From: Rhytidiadelphus loreus
Lineage: Eukaryota; Streptophyta; Bryopsida; Hypnales; Hylocomiaceae
Length of the DNA: 64,000 nucleotides
Assembly: GCA_947034895.1 (NCBI GenBank)
Contig: OX344762.1
Span: forward strand, 39,350,760 to 39,414,759
Direction of reading: 5' to 3'
Shown: positions 44,089 to 54,324 of the stretch, one piece after another
Position numbering within the stretch: the stretch's first letter is position 1
Layout of the letters: each line of letters begins with the position of its first letter
Made by a program: the position numbers and the translations under genes
The notes under the pieces: model-generated
Database searches by the model: none
Told to the model about the DNA's origin: nothing
Seen by the model: the letters and a program-made list of their open reading frames with translations, nothing else

Positions 44089-47000
44089 CTAGTTGACAAA
44101 CTGGCACCTCTTTCGGATTTCGCCCTCAGGGGCCACCTTGGGCTCAATGTTGCTCATGGCGAACATGGCCTTCCCGAAGCGATGCACGAAATTCGTCTGC
44201 TTCAAGTTCTTCAGGATGAACCTCCGAGTGAACTCGTCGGTGAACAGATCTTGGTCGGACGTCATGAGCCCATATCCGTTGACGACGTTCTGGTAATACT
44301 GCGTGTCGAACTTGTGAACACTCTTGCGGTCCAGCACGAGGGCGGTGCGGGTGGTGATCGTGGGACACACTTTCTGCAATTGCGAGAGCAGGTCCTTTGG
44401 CATGGTGCGATCGATCGGGGAAAAGATGCGGTCTCGGAGTTGCACACAGTGCGTCACTCCCAGCGTGTGCGCACCTGCAAGGAAGTTCATGAAGACATTA
44501 AACCTAAACCCTTGAAATTCTAAGATTCAATCCAAAAGGGTAAGTAACCAGAAATTCAAGGATTTAAAATATACTCCCTCCGTTCCCAAGTAAGTGTCCG
44601 TAGGAATGTTGTTGGAAACATGTGTTAGCAATTTCATAGATCATACTGTGAAAAGCATAAATTCAGAAGAGTACGTCCAAATCCCGGGGTCCAAATTTTA
44701 TAGCACCAGAACCAATGAAGAACATTGCATAGGTTCATGATTGCAACCTTCAATAAATTGGACAGGAAAAAAAAGACTCCATATGACCTGATAAAACAAA
44801 TTTAAAACAAACATGAGGTTCAATTCGAACACTTATTTTGGGACTAAGGGAGTATATAATATAGATCACAGCCATTTTGTACCTCTAGTTTTTATCAACA
44901 CATTTGGTCCTTTACATTTTCAAACTCTGTATTGTAACTTACTAACTACTCCAGTTCATTCAAACCTTTCAAAGAAATTCCTAAGCCATTTCGTCCCAAA
45001 GACTCTTAGTTTCCTACATAATCGTTAAGTACGGCACAATCCGTGTATGCATGACTATGCTGAAATATATTTCTTTTGATCGACATAAGGTTCTTACGTC
45101 AACTACTTTGATTTGGGAATTACATAGATCGAGCTTTTAGTATCCGATCTGGAATGCTTTCTACTGCATGTGTACTTGAACTTTCGTCTTGGTGTCTTGA
45201 ATTCATTAGTTATGGCACAATCCATGTATGCGTGACTGATGTGTACATAATAATTCTTTTGATCGACATGAGATGCGTCGACCGTTTTCTGAACTGAATA
45301 CATCGAACTTCAAGGATAAAATCTGCAAAGTTCTAGGCTTCTAGCTAGCTCTTCTCCTCATTACTATAATCTTGTTCCGAAATTAAATTAAGACTCTTAG
45401 TGGCTTGCATATATTCTTTCTATAGTGCACACGAGTAATCGATCATTTGGCGCCATCATCTTGCTCATCGATTCAAACACCGAAACATAATGTCAATTTC
45501 CATACTACCATCTGGAGTTAAGAAAAAATGAATTAAAAGGGGGGTTAGGTACGCCGATGCAGTTAAAAGATGGGTTTCAGATTGCAAGAAGGCAGGTTCG
45601 ATTTCATTTCCTTTACCCGAGAGGTCGACCATCTGTTGCGGCGTGAGTCCCTTCTGCGAGAATGTCGAGATGAGTTCCGGCGTCCTTGCCGTGGACGGCG
45701 GCAAGTTCTGGTCGACCTCGACTGCCAGTGATACTCGGCCATCCCGTCTTCCTCCGAAGACTTTCCAGTTGCTTCCGCCCGTGAGGACCACGCTGTCGCG
45801 GGAAGCGTACGCCAGGATGTCTGCGCACGAAACCGTCCTTGGGCAGGCCTTCTCCACTGCGGCCTTGATGGCGTCCAAGGCTTCAAATCCGTGCAAGCCG
45901 GCGTTTGATTGGGCGCTTCGCTCTGTGCCTGGACCCGCCAACAACACCGACGCGTCGCAGCCCTGCATGCATGATCGACATCCCCACAAATATATTTACA
46001 GTATGTTGGGATCACAATATTTCATTTTATTTCTTTGAAACAGAAGGGGCAAGTCTAATGCTTAAAAGGAGAGAAACAACACCACAAACAAGGGTCCAAA
46101 GTCCTAACAGCGGGGTGAAAAGAAAGTAACACATCATTTGGATCACAATACTCACAACGAGATCTCGAGAGAGTACGTACAATGAAAGGAAACAGCACCT
46201 AATTGTACGTGACCCCATTCTAAAACCGCCGCCTCATGCATGTGAGCCAGCCTCGGGTTGCATTTGGGTACACTTAGTTTTACGCTTTGAAAAATTCATA
46301 GATGTCCAACATTCATAGATGTCCAATTCATAGATGTCCAATTCATAGATGTCCAATTCATAGATGTCCAATTCATATGCTGTCCAACAGATGCATAAGA
46401 AGAGAATTTAGAATCCCCTTTCGACTATCCAACAAGACCCCACAAAAGCTGTTCCAATATAATAATGGGAACCATGCTGTATTGCTTAATAGTACGCATT
46501 TATGTGTGGTTACCTTAACTACCTATTCACTGGTTGTGAGCTTGGAAGAGTGTCACCCATCGACCTACCCTGTAACTAGCTATAATAATCTAAAGACTAA
46601 GATTACGAAACGCTGAACATTAATTAAGTCGATCAGCTAGCCAGGATCGATACAGCACACAAAATTTCATACTCATGAAAAGTGGCGGATGAATTAAATG
46701 CGGTTCCAAGGTCCAAATCCATCACCACTTTTCAAAGGTTGGATATATCAGTTTGCCTACTGCTACCTGATCGAGTGTGGGCGCTTCTCCCGGTGAACAC
46801 TTCTAAAAGCTACATTTACTGCTCTTACAACATGACTATAGCTAGAAGTATAGAACGTGTGAAACGACAATTTTGTGTCTTCCTGATCTTCTACTTTCAA
46901 TGACATTAGTAATGACATTTTAACTCCTAACAGTGTATTTGCAACCACAGTAAGTTGTTTACACGTTACTGTCGTGCCGACTTGTGTCATTGAAAGGTGC

Positions 47001-47828
47001 TCTCTCAATAGTAATGGACAGTGGGCATTGGACCCCATGCCATATCGAGTTGATCTTCGGACCAGAGTTATTCTTCTTCTATGATTTGTACAGGAAGATT
47101 TGTACAGGAAGAGGAAGAGGATCATCTAGTTCTACTCTATATAAGAAAGGTGGTGTAAAAGCTAAGACACTCCAAGAAAAGTCAGGTACCAAATCTTTGA
47201 CTGACACTTAATGTGTTGTTCTATTAATCTCAATGACACTCTAACGGTGCCATTCATATATCCATTCGGTGTGATGCTTGGGTTATTAAATTCGATCTAG
47301 TCCTAGTCTTAGTTCTAGATCTAGAAACAATGAAGTACGTTCATGAAGCTCACACTGCATATAACGGATATTTCGTTAAAATGGCAATAGTCCACAAACT
47401 TGGCACTTTGTGGTTTAGACCATGTGGTCTGAAATGTAAGCCAGTCCTAGATTTTAGACCATGTGGTCTGAAATCTCTAGAAAATGAATGGAAAAATGGC
47501 GGAAAAATATCGCCATTTTAACGAAATATCCGTTATATAAGCTGGCGGCAATTGCAAGCTAGAGTTGGCCGGCATGACTACTGTGATAATATAAAAAATT
47601 CTAGCTTACACGAACGAAGCAGTCGTGAAACATGAGTCGAAGGATGCCAGGGGCAATCGTGGGGTCCTTCTTGAACGCCTTCGTCACCTCGTTGCGAATA
47701 ATCTTCTCCACATTCTCACACGAAGTCCTATAATATCGATACTGCAACTGCGTATCTACCCCGGAGGCCAACACACCCACTAGCAACACCAGCAAGACCA
47801 CCAAAGGAGCTCTTCGCCATTCACCCAT
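44089..47828 (-). CDS. Class III (secretory) peroxidase
   Basis: Three exons on the minus strand: 47610-47828, 45617-45962 and 44089-44474, phases 0 and 1, GT/AG sites, 316 residues. Residues 1-26 (MGEWRRAPLVVLLVLLVGVL...) form a signal peptide. The distal haem site RLMFHDCFVR is split from GCDASVLL by intron 1; SCADILAYASRDSVVLTGG and GGRRDGRVS follow; the proximal histidine is in GAHTLGVTHC at the start of exon 3; YYQNVVNGYGLMTSDQDLF and the C-terminal GEIRKRCQFVN complete the family pattern. Such enzymes oxidise phenolics with hydrogen peroxide in the cell wall or apoplast. All catalytic residues and the usual cysteines that I can check are present, with no frameshift, so the gene looks intact. 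Both introns (1.6 and 1.1 kb) hold MITEs. An upstream in-frame ATG at 47882 would add 18 residues but spoil the signal peptide. Confidence 0.94.
44574..44852. mobile_element. Stowaway MITE in peroxidase intron 2
   Basis: It begins CTCCCTCCGTTCCCAAGTAA and ends TTATTTTGGGACTAAGGGAG, flanked by TA on both sides (44572-44573, 44853-44854). CTCCCTCCGT ends and a TA duplication are the hallmark of Stowaway elements, which are moved by mariner-like transposases. It is 279 bp and non-coding. Confidence 0.9.
46294..46387. repeat. 15-bp tandem repeat in peroxidase intron 1
   Basis: Six units of ATTCATAGATGTCCA; the first carries two extra bases and the last is altered (ATTCATATGCTGTCCA). The array adjoins a fragment of repeat end B. 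Confidence 0.9.
46395..46505 (+). repeat. Fragment of dispersed repeat end 'B'
   Basis: AACAAGACCCCACAAAAGCTG and AATGGGAACCATGCTGTATTG match end B at 21690-21960 and the inverted copy at 41150. Only about 110 bp remain, inside peroxidase intron 1. Confidence 0.7.
47362..47535. mobile_element. TA-flanked MITE of the TTAAAATGGC family, in peroxidase intron 1
   Basis: The ends TAACGGATATTTCGTTAAAA and TTTTAACGAAATATCCGTTA are perfect inverted repeats flanked by TA (47360-47361, 47536-47537). It contains two internal copies of TTTAGACCATGTGGTCTGAA. The subterminal word GTTAAAATGGC is shared with elements at 52563-52716 and 54083-54324. The insertion is about 75 bp from the exon 1 donor site. 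Confidence 0.85.
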
Positions 47829-50434
47829 ACTGTCAAAACTAGCGATTAATATCTCACTCGATCCAGTTGATCGATCAAACACTAGCTAGTACGTCACAAA
47901 AAACAAAAGTAAGGAGGACTCAGAAGATTCAATGCCACTAGATCGCTAGTGGGGCTGCTGATGCAGCTTTCTCGATGGATTCGAGAGACCAGCACCAGGC
48001 AGTGCCAATGGATACACTACTGGTGGTCTTATAGCAGGCCGGGGGATCCAGTATATATTTTTTATTTTTTTATTTTTTATTTTTGGCATAGAATGAAATA
48101 GGATTGATTACATTGCAAAGCCAGAGCACGCTGCGAAGGCTGGGGATCTGCATAGGACAGGACAGTTACTGCGCGTGTAAGTTTCGTTCTACCTCCCTCA
48201 AGTCGAGGTGCTCTTTTTCTGCATTTGCGGCAACAATTCATGTCATTGGGTACAAAGCTGTTGCTTTTTAGAGCTTTTTTGGTTACCGAGTTCATATTTG
48301 GTGCATTTTTCCCGCGCTGGTAGTTTGCGATCTGAGACCTAAGTGGCTAAGTCAACGGTGGTTAGAAATAGATTCAAATTTCTGGGAGCAAATGTTGTCC
48401 ATGCATGAAGAAGACGCAGCTGAGTTCAAGAAATTTCTTACACTGTTCGTATCAATTGGTGTAATCGTGAATGTCAACATTGCAATTTCGATTTTAACTG
48501 GCAAGTTTCTGATTGACAAACGTGATGGAGATGCATGCACAAGCAGTTGTTCCTTTGTTAAATAGGACAGGTAACATACATTTAAATACAGTACAACTGC
48601 AACAAAATTTTGCCATTTTACTGAAAATTGGGAATATAATGGGAATTCCCTTCGCCAGATACTACCGTACCTTGAAGTTTCGTTGGAAGAGCTGTTTTTG
48701 AATTTCCCTTACTTCAGGAGCCTGGTAGTTGGGTGACTTGGGTCACATTTCACAAGGACCGTGCATCTTCCACTCGATCCGCAGTTGAAGGGACTTGGCG
48801 GTGAATTCCAGGATACTCTGACAATTATTTCACCTTTAACGTGCCAGGACGAGCATGCACCTACCCTTCCCTTCCTTTCCACTTGCACCTATTCCTAATC
48901 ATCATCATGTATTCATGTGGCGATTTATTGTGTGTATACATGTTTGTTTCTTTCTTGGTTTCGACACAAATTTGAACGCATTCAATTGCAAGAAAGAAGA
49001 AAAGCAGATTCTTGTGTGTCTGCAAGCTGTGATCCCAATCATAGTGAGAGACTGAATCAGAAAATTCTTCGAGCTATTTTCATTCCTAATAGTTCAATTT
49101 GCACGTGCTTTCTGCCTAGCTCCTGAATAATTAATACAGTCCGACTCTCAGAGCATCAGATTGAGCTACTAGACAGTGCAACTATTTGATCCATTTGAAA
49201 ATACGCCAGCAATTCAATCAATAGAAATCAAGAGATCCACACTCGCTAGAAGTCGCTGAACAAATTTCTAAGAGCATGCCCATGAGTGCTCTAGCTCAAA
49301 CCCCCCCCAGCAGCCCCATTGCAAAATGAAGGCCTCAAATATTGCACAAATATCCCACCAATATGCATGCATAATTCTACCTACAGGTCCGATATATTGA
49401 TGACGAACCACCGTGCTCAGAAACCAGCACTTCGTGAAGTGTAATAAGATTAATATTGAATAAGTGATCGCACATTGATATATCTTATCTAAACAGAAAT
49501 TCATCAAAAATTTCATCATGTATTCCTGCACTCGCTCGTGACCATGGCGAGGCTGAACTACCTCCAGCAAAATTCTTCCGTTTCTTGATGGTCTTTGGAT
49601 CATCGGACCAACGTTCTGGTTCTTCTTATTCTTTCTCTGTAACCACATCTCCAATTCTCTATACATTCATTTGGTGGTTGTAGCATGTACCAATGAAGTT
49701 TGTATAAAAATACTTAGAATTTTAAAAAATATTAAAGGAAACTCTTCTACACATTGGTGAATCTTCAAGGGACAATTTTTAGATTTTTTTTCTTTCAGGC
49801 GGATAGGTTGACTGGTGGACATAGTCTACTGGTACTGGATACCGGTTCCGTACTGAATACTGATGCAACTGCTGCTCAGGGTTTATTAGACTATGAAAAG
49901 CACGTGCTCTTCCGTTTCATTTGTGTCAAAAAAGAAAAGCACGTACTCGTCCTTAGCTACTATAACTGAAATTCTGGGTCCAATGCGTAGGTTTCTGTCT
50001 GTCTACAGTAAGTTATTTAACTTATTACTCAATTGGTTTCTGATTTGGGTACAATCATGTTACCTACTCCTCCCTCCACCTTTTTAAAAATATTTCCAAC
50101 TTTACACAGATGAAAGGAATAAAGTTAGTTTTAAAAGTTATCTACTTCCTGGCGCCCTGCTCTTGAGTTCAACTGAATTGGCGCAAGTTCACTTTATTTT
50201 AAGTGCAAGATTTACCTACTGCTACCCTTTTTAAAGGAGTTTTAAAATGGCGTGTGGACTGTGGACAGCACGAAAGCTCCACCTCGGTACAGAAGAGTAC
50301 ATACTGACAGTACTGTGATCTGCTCTCGCATAACTATAATCGCCGAGTGAGAATAAAAATAACAATGATGATAATTAAGTTACATGGGCTCTCGGTCAAA
50401 GAATCTTCATGTTTTTCCTCCCATGTGGAAGGTG
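47829..50434. other. Spacer upstream of the peroxidase gene
   Basis: The first few hundred bases should hold the peroxidase promoter; no certain TATA box was fixed. A low-complexity T/A run lies at 48055-48082. One unrecognised open frame (48272-48565) is listed separately; others (49268-49666 minus, 49754-49969 plus) have no motif. Confidence 0.5.
48272..48565 (+). CDS. Unrecognised open frame, possible exon
   Basis: 97 codons are open from the stop at 48269 to TAG at 48563; the first ATG is at 48392. The translation contains LRPKWLSQRWLEIDSNFWEQ and a hydrophobic span LTLFVSIGVIVNVNIAISIL, which reads more like protein than the neighbouring frames. No start or splice structure or family is recognised. 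It could be an exon of an unannotated gene, a fossil, or chance. Confidence 0.22.
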   Translation, partial: SFFGYRVHIWCIFPALVVCDLRPKWLSQRWLEIDSNFWEQMLSMHEEDAAEFKKFLTLFVSIGVIVNVNIAISILTGKFLIDKRDGDACTSSCSFVK

Positions 50435-50621
50435 GGTAGTACCACCAAACAGACACTTTTTTGCTTCTGTGCCTAACGTGGTTGCTATTATTATTAGATT
50501 GATCAAATTTTCATTGATTTTCTTCTTGATGCATGAAAAAAGGTTCTAATGCACCAAAGAATGTGACATTTGGATATTGTATGCAAAAGTTATGAAGGAA
50601 AAAAGTTTGGTTCTAAATTAA

Positions 50622-51517
50622 CCCCTAAAGGACCAGGGCCATTCTTCTGTCAAAAACTACTCAAAACCGCCATTTCTTTTGCATTCATCCAAAAAAACAA
50701 AAGAAAACATTTTTTTTCTACAATCTAACCGTAGGATCTTGTACTTTACTAGTCAAGGATCGTGTGGTAAAATTTTCATAGAGTTTGACCGTAAGATTGG
50801 AAGATATCAGCATTCAAAGCTGAAAAATGAAAGTTTCTTTGAACATTGGCCTGCAATTTCAGATGACTTTGATTGCCATTTGTGAATTTTTTTGCACCAT
50901 AGACCTTGAATTTAAATTTTTTTTGTGTTGAAGACTTGAGTTTAAAGTCCAGAAAAAAAAATTCAAAGAAACCATGCTTGATTTTCATTCTTTAAAAAAT
51001 TGTTAAGTAGAAGTAGGTCCAAGATTGAAAGAAAAACTAAATCGTTAATAGCTCTAAGATGGGATTGAAACACAATAATAACAACGGTGAGATTGTTCTA
51101 GCTAGAAAACTTAACCTTGTCAAACAATTTTTTTGGAAAATTTTTGAAAATTGCATTCAAAATTGAATCGTATAAGTTATTTTTTCAAGAAGATGCTCAA
51201 ATTGCCCGAAAAACAAGATTGTTCATAACTTTCACATTACTTATCCAAATGGAATGAATCAAAGCTTCACATGTAGAAACAAATATTATCTTTAAGAAGA
51301 AAAAAATTAAAAAATTAATTTCAAATTTTTGTAGATTTCTTTTTCTGCCCGGGTGAAAATTATGTTTAAGATGCCATAACTTTTGCTTTCGAGCACCAAT
51401 TGAAATAATATTTATATTCCCACGAAGCTAATAAGATTTCCTATCTTATGAGAAAGTTTCAAAAAGTTTCACTAAAAATTCATTTTGTCCCCCGAGGGGA
51501 CAATGGTCCATTAGGGG
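50622..51517 (+). mobile_element. TTAA-flanked, piggyBac-like non-autonomous element
   Basis: The left end CCCCTAAAGGACCAGGG and right end GGTCCATTAGGGG are inverted repeats (CCCCTAAWGGACC) with TTAA on both sides (50618-50621, 51518-51521). The insertion splits end A: GGTTCTAAA on the left continues as ACAAGTTCTTTC...TTGGTTTTGGAGATGT on the right, as in the unbroken copy at 15640-15740. It is 896 bp with no transposase. TTAA plus CCC ends is the piggyBac pattern, though TA- or TAA-duplicating families cannot be excluded. Confidence 0.75.
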
Positions 51518-51808
51518 TTAAACAAGTTCTTTCACAATTGGTACAATCATGATTGGTTTTGGAGATGTACACATAGTATAGATGGCAGTTTAGGATGAGT
51601 GGTGTATGGGGGAGGCACCTTTAGTTAGTGCTCTTCACCACTCTTTCATTACCCTACAATAAACATATCCATTTCCACCCTTGCATCCAATTTCATCTTC
51701 ATGTATCAATGGAGTATATTCTAGAAAGAAAATGTTCTCCACTAGTATATGGGGAAGGAATTTTTGAAGTGACAGGACTGATGGGTACATGTATTTTATA
51801 AGGTATGC

Positions 51809-52097
51809 GTCATTAGAGGAGATTTGAGGCCTCTAAGAGACTCTTTTGGGGTTGTTTTCCTTATAAACCACTACAATGTTGTTAGACTATTAAATAATAA
51901 ATATAAAAAAATTATTTAAAAATTATTTAATTGAATATTTTAAAATTTTATTAAAAAAAGATTTAAATATAAGTTAAATATTAATATATGATGTGTCCAT
52001 CTCCCAACCACATTAGATTGTTGATTTGGTGTTTCCCACATTCCTTGTAGTTTAGAAACTTACAATCTTCTAAAGGCCTCAAAAATCTTCTAATGAC
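51809..52097. mobile_element. MITE with GAGGCCT subterminal ends, copy 2
   Basis: GTCATTAGAGGAGATTTGAGG on the left pairs with CCTCAAAAATCTTCTAATGAC on the right. The AT-only middle (51890-51990) resembles that of the copy at 14867-15176. No coding region. Confidence 0.65.
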
Positions 52098-52149
52098 TTA
52101 GCTATAATCAACACTAATTATAGTTTCTTTGATCAAACAATCATGATTT

Positions 52150-53073
52150 TTAACCTCTACATGACCAAGTTTTTTTTTTGTCCTATAACACTCAAAACTA
52201 CCATTTCTATTACACAGTCCAAAACTTTAATTTTTCTTTTTTTTCCATATCTAACCATAGAACTTGTAACTATAAAGATTGCAAGATAAAAGCGTTTGAA
52301 GTGAAAATAAATGTTTTCTAAGCACCTTGTTAAGCTAGATTTTTTGACTTAGAATCTTTTTAATCAAATTTTTTTCCAATATAGATTTTGAATTAAAAAA
52401 ATTTATGTTGAAGAATTGAGTTGAAAAAACTCTTCAAAAAAATTCAAAATGAACACTTGATTTTCATTCTTAAAAAAATTGTTAAATAGAATTAGATACA
52501 AGATAGAAAGAGAAACTAATTAAATTGTTGATAGTTTTAGAATGGAATTGACACATTAATAGTCAATTTTCTTAAAATGGCGGTATTCTAGTATAATGGC
52601 ACCACATTCCATTAAAATGGCACTAAATTTGTTAGAAAATAACACTACATTTTGGTAAAATGGCAAAATGTGTATCAAAAATGGCAAAAAAATGCCGCCA
52701 TTTTAACAAAATTGACTATATTACAAGTAATTCCAATGGTGAAATTTTTTAGCAAGCAAAGTAGCAAACTACCATGTGGAATTTATTTTTTTGAAAAATT
52801 GTGAAAATTGAGTACAAAAATGAATCCTATAAATTATTTTTTAAAGAAGTTGCTTAGATTGCCCAAAACTAAAAAGACTCTCCATATTTTTCTCATCACT
52901 AGTCCAAATAGAATGAATCAAAATTTTCATGTAGGCAAAATTTTTTTCCATGAGGATCAAATTTTTTTATTTTAAATTTGGTGTTGTCTAGAGACATCTA
53001 TTTTGAGCTTAGGGTGGCATAACTTTTAAGGACATTGATTGAAATAAAATCATATTTCTAGAAAATTAATGTG
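52150..53073 (+). repeat. Degenerate copy of the TTAA-ended family
   Basis: Tracts such as ATCTAACCATAGAACTTGTA and TTAAGGACATTGATTGAAAT correspond in order to the element at 50622-51517 (ATCTAACCGTAGGATCTTGT, GAGCACCAATTGAAATAAT). The ends are eroded, so limits are approximate. It is interrupted by the MITE at 52563-52716. Confidence 0.6.
52563..52716. mobile_element. TA-flanked MITE of the TTAAAATGGC family
   Basis: The ends GTCAATTTTCTTAAAATGGC and GCCATTTTAACAAAATTGAC are inverted repeats, flanked by TA (52561-52562, 52717-52718). The size is 154 bp. It lies within a TTAA-family copy and is therefore younger than that copy. Confidence 0.82.
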
Positions 53074-54060
53074 ATTTTCTATGTTAACCCCATGAGTTCC
53101 TTAACTATGTTTTCACCAAAAACGCTCCAAAATTGCGATTTCTAGTACAAGTACCAACTTTTAGAAAAAATGCATTTTTGGACACAAGTAACCGCAGGAT
53201 CTTGTAGTACGCCGGTTACAAAACATGTGGAAAAAAATTCAGATATAAGCATTCAAATTCATTGAAATTATTTTTTTGGCCTTGCAAAAAACAAGGCAAT
53301 TTCGCTTCACAAGCTCACTTTTCTATGAAAAAATGTCCAAAATGGTGGTGCTTCCTTTCGATTCGTTTTCCTAGACAAATTGGCTACATACATAAAAATT
53401 TCACATTATTTGGAATTGTACAGCATATAGGAAAACAATAGTAAGTAGAAAGAAGTAGAGAATCATTCAAAATACAAAATTGTTAACAATTTAATTATGG
53501 AATTGAAAAATGCCAATCCCAATGGTTTCAATGTTGTAATAAACAATCAACATCCTATAATTTTATTTTTTTCAAAAAATAGTGAAAATTGAGTAGAATA
53601 AAGGACTTCAAAGTTTATTTTAAAGTAGAAGATCTATAACTACCCACAAACTAAAACTCTTCATAACTTTTGACTCATTGATCAAAATGGAATGATTCAA
53701 AAGCTTTCCACGTATATATAACTCTAGAAAACCAATTTCAAATTTTTGTTTATGAAAAAAATGATTTTTTTGGTGCCCGGACTGCCCAGCCAGGGAAAAT
53801 AGTAACATATTAAGCCATAACTTTTGACTCATATTTGTAAATGTCATGAAATTTAGTGCATATAGAAGATATTCCTCATCCCCACCTTCTGTTACAATTT
53901 CAGCTTAAAATATGCAAATCTCCAATCATAGATACCTGCTCAAAATTTCTATGTTGCCAAAAAATACATATTGATCCTTCAGAGGTTAAAAAAGTTTTAA
54001 AAAATCATGCCAAAAATGAGATTATAGAAACTTGCCTTAGCCTTGCAATGTTTCCCTTAG
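53074..54060 (+). repeat. Another degenerate copy of the TTAA-ended family
   Basis: It starts near GTTAACCCCATGAGTTCC and carries AACGCTCCAAAATTGCGATT, AACCGCAGGATCTTGTAG and AAGCCATAACTTTTGACTCA, in the same order as the copies at 50622 and 52150. The right end is lost. No coding region. Confidence 0.55.
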
Positions 54061-54082
54061 TCTTCTAATAGATTTTATTGAT

Positions 54083-54324
54083 GGTCAATTTCATTAAAAT
54101 GGCAGTATTCCATTAAAATGGCACAAAATGAAACCATTGAAAGAATGAAAACAATGGAAAGATTGTCCGAGGGGAGTGGAAATGCGTGAACTAGGAGTGA
54201 TTTGAATGTGCTAGGCATAAAATTGGCACATATATGACCCTATCATGGCACACTTATTCTCCATTTGTAGAAGATATTCCATTAAAATGGCATGCGGAAT
54301 ACCGCCATTTTAACGAAATTGGCC
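54083..54324. mobile_element. MITE of the TTAAAATGGC family, third copy
   Basis: GGTCAATTTCATTAAAATGGC at the left and CGCCATTTTAACGAAATTGGCC at the right are inverted repeats; inner words GTATTCC also pair. TA follows the right end but the left duplication is altered. 242 bp, non-coding. Confidence 0.72.

Noticed and set aside
44182..44523. 113-residue plus-strand frame
   Set aside because: A shadow of peroxidase exon 3 on the opposite strand.
46302..46616. Repeated IHRCP peptide frame
   Set aside because: It arises from the 15-bp tandem repeat in peroxidase intron 1, whose unit length keeps the frame open.
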